64,000 nucleotides of DNA from DATBJJ01 sp036556425 (GTDB lineage Bacteria > Acidobacteriota > Vicinamibacteria > Vicinamibacterales > 2-12-FULL-66-21), in NCBI GenBank assembly GCA_036556425.1, contig DATBJJ010000169.1:1-64000 (forward strand). Reading direction: 5' to 3'. Position numbers and translations under genes: made by a program. Under the pieces are notes generated by a model. That model was not told the DNA's origin. It worked only from the letters and a program-made list of their open reading frames with translations, and did not search any database. Of this stretch, positions 1 to 7,698 are shown piece after piece (within the stretch, counting starts at the first letter, position 1; each line of letters begins with the position of its first letter).

Positions 1-577
1 CGCGCTGACGCGCGCGCCACGCCTGGCGGAGATGACGGCGCTCGTGCGCGGCAATGACGTGCACGCCGGTCGCCAGACTGAAGTGGATCACGGCGACGAA
101 CGGATTCCGGAAGTGCACGCTCGCGAGATCGAGATCGGCGCCCTCGCGCACGAACGCGTGCACGTCCTGCTGCGAGGCGATGAACGCCTCGAACGTCTCG
201 GCGAGCGGCGGCGCCGTTCGAGGACGAATCTTTCGCGGCGATTTCATCTTGTAGCGCTCGACCGATTCCGGCTCGAGCTGACGAACGAACCAGCGGCCGA
301 TGAGGCCCGGCAGCGCGGGGCCGCGGCGGAGGCGGCCGCGCTGTCGCGCGCGCGCGGCGGCCGGCCGCATCGCCTCGAGATACACGCGGTTCGCGGTCGC
401 GAGATGATCGAGGCACTCCGACACGCTCCACGCGCCCGGCACCGGCTGCGCGCGGCCGCGCGCGTCGCTCAAGCCGTCCACGAGGCGGCGAGCGTCCGCC
501 TCCAATCTCACGAGCTCGTCGTCGAGCGCTTGCAGTTCCGCCGGCAGCGCCGCGCGCGTCTCGTCGGTCGACTCCAT
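1..577 (-). CDS. DinB-like protein, 3' end cut by window edge
   Basis: The reading frame opens with ATG at 577 and runs off the left edge (about 192 codons visible). Translation gives a helical protein with the segment AWSVSECLDHLATANR near residue 50 and, close to the edge, VIAAHERRHLRQA. A tryptophan followed by a DHL motif early and an AHERRHLRQ motif late is the usual pattern of the DinB / DUF664 four-helix-bundle superfamily, whose histidines bind a divalent metal. Members are small metal-dependent transferases such as thiol-S-transferases, or are uncharacterised; the substrate cannot be read here. It is divergent from the ABC ATPase gene, with only 18 bp between the two start codons. 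The assignment is by motif only. Confidence 0.7.
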   Translation of the reverse strand, partial: MESTDETRAALPAELQALDDELVRLEADARRLVDGLSDARGRAQPVPGAWSVSECLDHLATANRVYLEAMRPAAARARQRGRLRRGPALPGLIGRWFVRQLEPESVERYKMKSPRKIRPRTAPPLAETFEAFIASQQDVHAFVREGADLDLASVHFRNPFVAVIHFSLATGVHVIAAHERRHLRQAWRARQR

Positions 578-580
578 GCC

Positions 581-591
581 CTTATAGTATG
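581..591. promoter_or_regulatory. -10-like hexamers in an 18-bp divergent gap
   Basis: The gap between the divergent start codons (ATG at 577 on minus, GTG at 596 on plus) contains TATAGT at 583-588 on plus, 7 nt before the GTG. On minus, CATACT lies at 591-586, 8 nt before the ATG. Neither gene has a Shine-Dalgarno sequence, so both may be transcribed from their start codon (leaderless). No convincing -35 box was seen. Confidence 0.35.
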
Positions 592-595
592 AAGC

Positions 596-2146
596 GTGTC
601 GGCACCGGCTCGCGACGCCCTCGTCCTCCTTCAGGCCACCGCCATCAGTAAAGCGTTCGCCGGCGTGCACGCGCTGCGGCGCGTCTCGTTCGATCTCCGC
701 GCCGGAGAGGTGCACGCGCTCGTCGGCGAGAACGGCGCCGGCAAGTCCACGCTGATCAAGATCATGACGGGCGCGGTGCAGCCCGACGCTGGCGCGCTCG
801 CCGTGTCCGGCCGCCCGATCGCGCACATGACGCCGGCGCTCGCCCGATCGATGGGGATCGCCGCGATCTATCAGCAGCCCGCGCTCTTTCCCGATCTCAC
901 CGTCGCGGAGAACGTCGCGCTCGCGCTCGAGACGTCCGGCGCGTGGACGCCGGTCGACTGGCCCGCGCGTCGCCGGCGCGCCGCCGATCTCCTCGCGCGC
1001 ATCGGCGCGGCGATCGATCCGGATCGCCTCGTCGACACGCTCAGCATGCCGGAGCAGCAGATCGTCGAGATTGCGAAGGCGATCGGCGCCGACGCGAAGA
1101 TCGTGATCATGGACGAGCCCACGGCGGCGCTGACGGAGCGCGAGGTCGAGAATCTCTTTCGGATCATCGCGCTGCTGCGATCGCACGGCACGGGCATCAT
1201 CTACATCTCTCACCGGCTCGACGAGATCTTCGCGCTGGCGGATCGGATCACCGTGCTGCGCGACGGCGAAACGATCGACACGCGCGACGCGCGCGCCATT
1301 GGAAGGCCCGAGCTGATCGCGCTGATGATCGGCCGCACGCTCGCGTCGGTGTTCCCCAAGCGTCAAATCGCGATCGGCGACGTCGCGCTCGAGCTGCAGA
1401 ATCTCTCGAATCGCGCGGCGGGTGTTCGAGGCGTGTCGCTCACGCTGCGCCGCGGCGAGATCCTCGGCCTCGCAGGGCTCGTCGGATCGGGCCGCACCGA
1501 GCTCGCCGAAACGATCTTCGGCCTGACGCCTCCCGACGATGGGCGCATTCTCGTGCGAGGCAGGCCTGTGGCGATGCACGCGCCGGGCGACGCGATTCGC
1601 GCGGGCATCGCCTACGTGCCCGAGGATCGCCGCCAGCACGGCGTCGTGCTGGAGATGTCCGTCGCGTCGAACGCGAGCCTCGCGAGCCTCGGGCGCGTCT
1701 CACGACGCGGACTGATCGATCGCCGCGCGGAGCGCGAGTCCGCCGGCCGCTACGTCGAGCAGTTCCGGATCAAGACCGCGTCGGTCGACGCGGACGTGGG
1801 GACGCTGTCCGGCGGCAACCAGCAGAAGGTCGCGCTCGCGAGATGGCTCGCGACCGAGCCGTCGATCCTGATCCTCGACGAGCCGACGCAGGGCGTCGAC
1901 GTCGGATCGAAAGCGGAGATCCACGGCTTGATGCAGCAGCTCGCCGAACGCGGCCTGGCGATCCTCATGATCTCGTCGGAGCTGCCGGAGATCCTGGGCA
2001 TGAGCGACCGCGTCGCGGTGATGCACGCGGGAGCGATTCGCGGCGTCCTCGCGCGCAGCGAGGCCACGCAGGAGAAGATCATGGCGCTCGCGCTCGCCGA
2101 AGACGAAAACGGCGGCGAGCAGTCCAACCCGGCGGCTGACTCATGA
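596..2146 (+). CDS. Sugar ABC importer, ATP-binding protein (RbsA/RhaT type, two ATPase domains)
   Basis: This 516-residue cytoplasmic ATPase has two fused nucleotide-binding domains, the length and layout of the CUT2 class that drives ribose, xylose, rhamnose or AI-2 import. Domain 1 has Walker A GENGAGKST, a signature-like LSMPEQQIVEIAKA and Walker B IVIMDEPTAAL. Domain 2 has the degenerate Walker A (GLVGSGRTEL) usual for this class, a strong signature LSGGNQQKVALARWL and Walker B ILILDEPTQGVD. The start is taken as GTG at 596; there is no Shine-Dalgarno, but a TATAGT hexamer ends 7 nt upstream. The stop overlaps the next gene's start by 4 nt, so it is the first gene of a coupled importer operon. 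The sugar is not determinable from this subunit. Confidence 0.92.
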   Translation: MSAPARDALVLLQATAISKAFAGVHALRRVSFDLRAGEVHALVGENGAGKSTLIKIMTGAVQPDAGALAVSGRPIAHMTPALARSMGIAAIYQQPALFPDLTVAENVALALETSGAWTPVDWPARRRRAADLLARIGAAIDPDRLVDTLSMPEQQIVEIAKAIGADAKIVIMDEPTAALTEREVENLFRIIALLRSHGTGIIYISHRLDEIFALADRITVLRDGETIDTRDARAIGRPELIALMIGRTLASVFPKRQIAIGDVALELQNLSNRAAGVRGVSLTLRRGEILGLAGLVGSGRTELAETIFGLTPPDDGRILVRGRPVAMHAPGDAIRAGIAYVPEDRRQHGVVLEMSVASNASLASLGRVSRRGLIDRRAERESAGRYVEQFRIKTASVDADVGTLSGGNQQKVALARWLATEPSILILDEPTQGVDVGSKAEIHGLMQQLAERGLAILMISSELPEILGMSDRVAVMHAGAIRGVLARSEATQEKIMALALAEDENGGEQSNPAADS

Positions 2147-3069
2147 GCGCGCTCGAGGCCGCGATCGGACGGCACCGCCGCGAAGTGTCCGTGGCTGGCG
2201 CCATCGCGGCGCTCGTGCTCGTCCTCGCCTTCGTCGCGCCTCACTTCTTCGCGCCGGAGAACCTCCTCGATCTCCTGCTCGCGAACGTGCCGGTCCTCAT
2301 CGTCGCGCTCGGCATGACGCTCGTCGTCCTCACGGGACAGATCGACATCTCGATCGGATCGACGTTCGCGATCTGCGGCGTGGCGGCCGGCATCCTCGCG
2401 AAGATGGATCTCCCGCTCCCGATCGTGGCGGCGGCGACGTGCGCCGCGGGCGCGGCGCTCGGCTCGCTCAACGGCGCGTTCGTCGCCTACGCGCGCATTC
2501 CCTCGATCGTCGCGACGTTGGCGACGATGGTGGCGCTGAGGGATGGATTGCGGTGGGTGACGCAGGGCGCGTGGATCATGGATCTGCCGCTCGATTTCCA
2601 GTGGCTCGGCCTCTCGCAGACCTCCTATCCGTTTCTCGCGGGCGGCCTCGCGTTCGCGCTCGCCGCCGCCTTCGCGTGGGGCCTGAGGAACCTTCCGGCG
2701 GGCCGCGCGGTGTACGCGACCGGATCGAACGCGGACGCCGCGCGCCTCGCGGGATTCCGCACGGCGTTCGTGACGTTCACCACGTTCGCGCTGCTCGGCG
2801 CGCTGACGGGGCTCGCGGCGCTGTTGAATTCGGTCCGCTTCAATCAGATTCCCAGCAACGCGGGCCTCGGCCTCGAGATGAAAGTGATTGCGGCGGTCGT
2901 CGTCGGCGGCGTCGCAATCACCGGCGGCCGCGGCAAGATTGCCGGCACGCTCCTCGGCGTCGCGCTGCTGGGAATGATCGGTCCGGCCCTGACGTTCCTC
3001 GGCGTCAGCGCGTATTGGGAGCGCGCGATTCAGGGGGCGATTATTCTCGCCGCGGTCGCGAGGCGTTAG
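2143..3069 (+). CDS. Sugar ABC importer, permease 1 (RbsC/RhaP type)
   Basis: A 308-residue hydrophobic protein of the BPD_transp_2 (RbsC-like) family, with about eight to ten membrane segments. Typical markers are the GMTLVVLTGQIDISIGS segment near residue 60 and the late AAVVVGGVAITGGRGKIAGT segment that contacts the ATPase. It starts at ATG 2143, overlapping the ATPase stop by 4 nt (ATGA), so translation is coupled. The second permease starts 5 nt after its stop, so the operon encodes a heterodimeric channel as in rhamnose-type systems rather than a homodimer. Confidence 0.92.
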   Translation: MSALEAAIGRHRREVSVAGAIAALVLVLAFVAPHFFAPENLLDLLLANVPVLIVALGMTLVVLTGQIDISIGSTFAICGVAAGILAKMDLPLPIVAAATCAAGAALGSLNGAFVAYARIPSIVATLATMVALRDGLRWVTQGAWIMDLPLDFQWLGLSQTSYPFLAGGLAFALAAAFAWGLRNLPAGRAVYATGSNADAARLAGFRTAFVTFTTFALLGALTGLAALLNSVRFNQIPSNAGLGLEMKVIAAVVVGGVAITGGRGKIAGTLLGVALLGMIGPALTFLGVSAYWERAIQGAIILAAVARR

Positions 3070-3074
3070 GGTTC

Positions 3075-5159
3075 ATGGCTCGACCAGCTTTTCTCGCGCG
3101 CACCGAGTCCGTGCTGGGCGCGGCGCTCGCGCTGGAGATCGCGCTCTTCGCGATCATCGCGCCGGAGTTCGCCACGCTCGGCAACTTCTTCGAGGTGTCG
3201 CGGCTGAGCGTCGAGCTCGGGCTGCTCGCGATCGCGCTCACGCCGGTGCTCATCACGGGCGGCATCGATCTGTCGGTCGGATCGATGATGGGGCTCGCGG
3301 CGGTGATGTTCGGCGTCGCGAACCGCGATTGGGGACTGCCGATCGCGGGCGCGGCGCTCGTCAGCATGGCGGTCGGCGCGGCGGGCGGAACGCTCAACGC
3401 GCTCCTCATCGCGCGTCTCGGAATCCCGCCGCTCATCGTCACGCTCGGCACGTTTTCGCTGTTCCGCGGCATCGCCGAAGGCATCACGCACGCGGCGGTC
3501 AACTACACCGGCTTCCCCTCGGGATTCCTCGCGCTGGGCCAAGGCTACCTGGGGGGCGTCGTGCCCGCGCAGCTCCCGATCTTCGTGCTCGTGCTCGCCG
3601 TCTACGCGGTGCTGCTCCATCGATCGACGATCGGCCGCGCGCTCTACGCGATCGGCTTCACGCAGGCGGGCGCGCGCTACGCGGGCATTCCCGTGTCGCG
3701 CCGCGTCGGTCTGATCTACTTTCTGTCCGGGCTGGTGTCGAGCGTCGCGGCGATCATCTACGTCGCGCATCTCGGGCAGGCGCGATCGGATGCGGGCAAC
3801 GGCTACGAGCTCGACGCGATCACGGCCGTCGTCCTCGGCGGCACGTCCGTCTTCGGCGGCCGAGGGACGCTTGCCGGCACGGTGTTGGGCCTGTTCTCGC
3901 TCGCCGTCTTGCGCAACGGCCTTCGCCTCGCAGCGCTGCCATCCGAGCTCGCCGGCGTGTCGACGGGCGCCCTGCTCCTCGCGACGATCGCCGTCGATCT
4001 CCTGCGGCGCCGGCACGGCCTTCGAACAGTTGACGTATATTCACCCGACCGCGCGGCCCCCGCAGCCGGCGCGATCACCACCGAGGACTTCGACGTGAAG
4101 AACAGCCAGGTTGCCGTGCTCTGCGCGGCCATGATCGCCGGATCGCTCATCGTCGCCGCCACGAACGTGTGGCTGGTGCGATCCCTGGTGCCCGCCGCCG
4201 CGCGCGGCGGATCCTCGTCGCCCGGCGCCGCGCCGGCGCCGTCGACGACGACCGGACGGCGGCCTGTGATTGCGATGATGCCGAAGGCGAAAGGCGATCC
4301 GTACTTCGTGAGCTGCCGCGTCGGCGCGGAGGAAGCAGCGAAGGAGCTCGGCGTCGAGTTGATCTGGGACGGACCGACCGGGCTCGACGCCGCTCGGCAG
4401 AACGAGGTCGTCGACAATTGGATCACGCGCAGGGTGGACGTGATAGCCGTGGCCGTCGAGAATCGCGCGGGCATCTCGACCGTTCTGCGAAAGGCGCGCG
4501 AGCGCGGGATCAAGGTGCTCACGTGGGACGCGGACGCGGAGCCGGACGCGCGCGATTACTTCGTCAACCAGGCGACGTCCGAAGGCATTGCGAATACGCT
4601 CACCGACGAAGCGTCGCGCCTCCTCGGCGGCAAGGGAGAATTCGCGATCGTCACCGGCGCGCTGAGCGCCGCGAACCAGAACGAGTGGATCGCGTACATC
4701 AAGAAGCGCCTCGCGAATCATCCCGGGCTGACGCTGGCGACGATCCGTCCGAGCGACGACGACCGCGACAAGGCGTTCGCGGAAACGCAGACGATCATGC
4801 GCGTGCATCCAACCGTCAAGCTCGTGATGGCGATCTCGGCGCCAGCGGTACCCGGCGCGGGAGAAGCCGTCCGGCAAGCAGGACGAAAAGACGTCAACGT
4901 CATCGGCTTGTCGCTGCCCAACATCAACAAGCCCTACGTTCACAGCGGCGTCGTTCAGACTGTCGTCCTGTGGAACACGCGCGATCTGGGTTACGCAACA
5001 GTGCAGGCCGCGGTGCAGCTGCTGAACAATGCTCTAAGTTCTGGCGCGCGGTCGGTACAAGTCGGGCGGCTCGGTGCCCTGGAGATCCAGGGCAGTCAGA
5101 TCATTCTCGGCGCGCCGCTGAAGTTCACGAAGGCGAACATCGATCAATTCGATTTCTGA
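3075..5159 (+). CDS. Sugar ABC importer, permease 2 fused in frame to LsrB/RhaS-like substrate-binding protein
   Basis: One uninterrupted frame of 694 residues. Residues 1 to about 320 are a second RbsC-type permease (ALTPVLITGGIDLSVGSMMG, later AVVLGGTSVFGGRGTLAGT). After a short linker comes a membrane segment at about 345-367, then a periplasmic-binding-protein domain from about residue 390 to the end. Its IAMMPKAKGDPYF, LIWDGPTGLDAARQ and VLTWDADAEPDARDYF segments match the rhamnose RhaS / autoinducer-2 LsrB family. Such binding proteins are normally separate genes. An internal GTG at 4095, preceded by GAGG with an 8-nt gap, would give a free membrane-anchored binding protein, so the product could be a fusion, a separate protein, or both. 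The extra membrane helix would place the binding domain outside, as import needs. The ligand is probably a sugar; AI-2 cannot be excluded. Confidence 0.85.
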   Translation: MARPAFLARTESVLGAALALEIALFAIIAPEFATLGNFFEVSRLSVELGLLAIALTPVLITGGIDLSVGSMMGLAAVMFGVANRDWGLPIAGAALVSMAVGAAGGTLNALLIARLGIPPLIVTLGTFSLFRGIAEGITHAAVNYTGFPSGFLALGQGYLGGVVPAQLPIFVLVLAVYAVLLHRSTIGRALYAIGFTQAGARYAGIPVSRRVGLIYFLSGLVSSVAAIIYVAHLGQARSDAGNGYELDAITAVVLGGTSVFGGRGTLAGTVLGLFSLAVLRNGLRLAALPSELAGVSTGALLLATIAVDLLRRRHGLRTVDVYSPDRAAPAAGAITTEDFDVKNSQVAVLCAAMIAGSLIVAATNVWLVRSLVPAAARGGSSSPGAAPAPSTTTGRRPVIAMMPKAKGDPYFVSCRVGAEEAAKELGVELIWDGPTGLDAARQNEVVDNWITRRVDVIAVAVENRAGISTVLRKARERGIKVLTWDADAEPDARDYFVNQATSEGIANTLTDEASRLLGGKGEFAIVTGALSAANQNEWIAYIKKRLANHPGLTLATIRPSDDDRDKAFAETQTIMRVHPTVKLVMAISAPAVPGAGEAVRQAGRKDVNVIGLSLPNINKPYVHSGVVQTVVLWNTRDLGYATVQAAVQLLNNALSSGARSVQVGRLGALEIQGSQIILGAPLKFTKANIDQFDF
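4083..4097 (+). promoter_or_regulatory. Possible internal ribosome binding site and GTG start for the binding protein
   Basis: GAGG at 4083-4086 lies 8 nt before an in-frame GTG at 4095. A start here would give a binding protein beginning VKNSQVAVLCAAM followed by a hydrophobic anchor. It would explain how a separate subunit could be made although no stop codon separates it from the permease. Confidence 0.4.
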
Positions 5160-5174
5160 GATTCAATCGACAAC

Positions 5175-5200
5175 CACTGTCGAGATTCACCCCGACAGTG
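5175..5200. terminator. Inverted repeat between convergent genes
   Basis: CACTGTCG at 5175-5182 and its exact reverse complement CGACAGTG at 5193-5200 form an 8-bp stem with a 10-nt loop. It sits in the 51-bp gap between the importer operon (+) and the gene ending at 5211 (-). There is no T tract, so it is at best a weak bidirectional terminator. Confidence 0.4.
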
Positions 5201-5210
5201 AAACGCCCCG

Positions 5211-7697
5211 CTAGTCGTATTCAAACCACGCTGTGGCCGTCGCGTCGGCATCCGCTATCACGCGGACCCAGTGAGCGGCGAATCCATCCGGAAAGCGATA
5301 CGGGATCCCTCGGCCCGGCGGAACATCGACGACCGCGTACGGGCGCCACGTTCCGTTGGCGAGAAAATCGATCTCGATCATGACGCGCACCGCGCGATCG
5401 CGATCGTGGGAGAGCGTCGCCGACTTCCGGCCGAAGTTGGTCATGAGATACGGATCGCTCGCCTCTCCTGCTTTGACGCGCGTCTCTTTCCACGGACCAC
5501 CGCGCCCGACGGGCGCGCCCAGCTTGTAGAGATCGTCCACCGCGCCGAACCACAGGCCGGCGCCGGATTCGTCCGATCGAAAGAAGTGGCCGTCGGGCAG
5601 CGCGTCGACGCTCGTTCCGGCGAGGACGAGCAGCCCGCGCCATGTCGCGAAGTCCGCGATGCGCGCGCGGTGCGAGCTGACGGGCTTCATGCGCTGGAAG
5701 TCCGGAACGTTGCGCGATCCCCAGCGCGGAATCTCGTAGAACGTGCCGTGGAACTGCGCGAGATACCGCTCCGAGATGACCTCGCGTATGCCGCGCATGC
5801 CGGCGACGTCGAAGCGATCGGCGCTCGACGGCAGACGCCATCGTCGGCGGTCGGCGTCGACGACGATGACGGAGGCTGCATCGATCTCGCAATCGAGCGT
5901 GGGCTCGGCGGCGCGTTTCAGATCGTCGATTTTTGCGGGATCCTCGACGCGCGCGAACTCCAGCCGCTCGTTGATCTCGTAGTAGATCTCCCCGCGCGTG
6001 TCGGCGCGATCCATTCGGCGTGCGAGAAACTGGAGATCGCGCGAGAAGCCCGCGGGCCGAAGCAGTCCGCCCGTCCACCGGGTGGATGAGGATCGATCGG
6101 CGAGGCTCGCAAAAAGCGCCGCGTCATTGGACGAATCCCGCCGCGTCAGCACGTGCAGAAACGCGGAGGCGACGACGTCGCGATCGACCTTCACGCGCAG
6201 CCAGCCCTCGCGCGCGTCGGACGGCAACGCGAGCGAGGCATAGCCGGTCTCCGGCACGAGGACGCTCTTCACTTCGCGCCAGGCCTCATCGCCGCGTGCA
6301 TCGAGCTCGAGCGAGAACGTGACGGGCGTCCGCGCATCGTGCGCGAGGTGAAGCCATCGCTCCTCGTATCCGGTGACGAGGATCGGCTCGCTCGGCTGGC
6401 CCGCCTTCACGGCGTCATCCACCCACACTCCGCCCCAGCCGGCTGCCGGTCCGAAGTCGCGCTCGAGCTGCGCGCGCGCCACGAAGCGCAGATTCGATTG
6501 AGGCTTGGCCGCCAGCAGGTTCTGCAGGATCGACGTGTCGTCGCCGGCGAGCACGACGCGGCCGTTCCACTCGGTGAAATCGGTCGTGTAGTGGAGATGC
6601 GTGCCGAGCGGACGGATCCCGGCCGCCTGTCCGCGGTCGAACGTGGACGGAAAGTCGAAGAACGTGCCGTGCATGTTCAGCAGGAACGGACCATCCCCAA
6701 TCTGCCTGATGCGCGGCCACTCGGTGAACCAGCCGTGCACGGGATCGTAGGTGTAGCTTCCCTTCGGCAGACGATACGTCTGCCACTCTCCGCGCGAGCG
6801 GACGCGCAGCAGCACCGATCGCTTGTCCCACCCGATGCTCCAGATCGGCGCGTCCGGCGAGGGTTCTCCCATCAGTCCGCCCGGACCGGTCACCTCCGTG
6901 AACGCGCGGCGCGAGACGATCGTCCACGTCTCGCCGTCGTATTCCGCGAGCGCGCCGGCATCCTCCGGTCCCTTCGACCACGTGCCCTCCGGCATCTCCC
7001 ACGACGCGCTCAATGAATCGAGATCGACTGCGCGCTGCTCGCCGTTGTTGCCGATGATCAACCGGCCTTGCCCGGTGTAGGCCCCTTTGCCGTGCCAGCC
7101 GGGCACCGGCTTCACGAAGAGCCGGCGCGGCTCCAGCGTCTTCACGTCGACTTCCCAGATCGGTCCCTCCATGTCGAACATGTAGACCTTGTTCGCGGGA
7201 TCGGTGAGATGCCGCGCGATCGCGGTGATGCGCGCGGGAAAGCCTTTCTTCTGATCGACGACGCGGACGCGGCCGGCGTCGTCGATGAAGTACGGGCCCA
7301 TCACGAGCTGGCGCGTCTCGCGATGGATCATGCGGCCGGCGTGCGTGCCGCCGACGCTCTCGGTCCGCACCGTCACGCGGAGCTCGTCGTCGATCTCGTA
7401 CAGCTTGTCGGGGCTGCCGGTGCGGCGGTGCGGCGGATACGTCATCAGCCACAGCTGTCCGGCCCACGGCACGACCGCGCCGATGCCGCACTCGCGATCC
7501 TGATCGCCGCCGGTATCGTTGAATACGGCGAGATGCGGATAGATCCCGCTGATCTGGAGCCGCGCCGCCGCGCGAATCGTCTTCGCTGGAACGTCCTGCG
7601 CTCGAGCGCGCAGCGATCCCAGAACCGGCGCGGACATCACGACAAGCATCGTCCGCCGATCGAATGTGAGGCGCAGACCGGACCGCTCCCGCGGCAT
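5211..7697 (-). CDS. Exported protein of unknown function with an internal duplication, coupled to a TonB receptor
   Basis: I do not recognise a named family. The start is taken at ATG 7697, one nucleotide after the TonB receptor's stop (TGA C ATG), giving 828 residues. The N-terminus reads as a signal peptide (basic MPRERSGLRLTFDRR, then a hydrophobic stretch ending SLRARA before QDVPAK), so the protein is probably periplasmic or outer-membrane associated. The first half is rich in propeller-like strands (repeated W, D and G motifs). Two C-terminal stretches of about 150 residues resemble each other: each has a W-G/R-LVLAG segment, then AGxPSxP / AGEASDP, an alkylated-strand pair and WLRVKVD / WVRVIAD near the end. 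Strict coupling to the receptor suggests it works on the receptor's ligand, perhaps a surface glycan; that is inference. Confidence 0.75.
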   Translation of the reverse strand: MPRERSGLRLTFDRRTMLVVMSAPVLGSLRARAQDVPAKTIRAAARLQISGIYPHLAVFNDTGGDQDRECGIGAVVPWAGQLWLMTYPPHRRTGSPDKLYEIDDELRVTVRTESVGGTHAGRMIHRETRQLVMGPYFIDDAGRVRVVDQKKGFPARITAIARHLTDPANKVYMFDMEGPIWEVDVKTLEPRRLFVKPVPGWHGKGAYTGQGRLIIGNNGEQRAVDLDSLSASWEMPEGTWSKGPEDAGALAEYDGETWTIVSRRAFTEVTGPGGLMGEPSPDAPIWSIGWDKRSVLLRVRSRGEWQTYRLPKGSYTYDPVHGWFTEWPRIRQIGDGPFLLNMHGTFFDFPSTFDRGQAAGIRPLGTHLHYTTDFTEWNGRVVLAGDDTSILQNLLAAKPQSNLRFVARAQLERDFGPAAGWGGVWVDDAVKAGQPSEPILVTGYEERWLHLAHDARTPVTFSLELDARGDEAWREVKSVLVPETGYASLALPSDAREGWLRVKVDRDVVASAFLHVLTRRDSSNDAALFASLADRSSSTRWTGGLLRPAGFSRDLQFLARRMDRADTRGEIYYEINERLEFARVEDPAKIDDLKRAAEPTLDCEIDAASVIVVDADRRRWRLPSSADRFDVAGMRGIREVISERYLAQFHGTFYEIPRWGSRNVPDFQRMKPVSSHRARIADFATWRGLLVLAGTSVDALPDGHFFRSDESGAGLWFGAVDDLYKLGAPVGRGGPWKETRVKAGEASDPYLMTNFGRKSATLSHDRDRAVRVMIEIDFLANGTWRPYAVVDVPPGRGIPYRFPDGFAAHWVRVIADADATATAWFEYD

Positions 7698-7698
7698 G

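Noticed and set aside
2439..3074. Upstream extension of the second permease inside the first permease gene
   Set aside because: The extension is out-of-frame Arg-rich shadow of the first permease; ATG 3075 gives a normal permease N-terminus.
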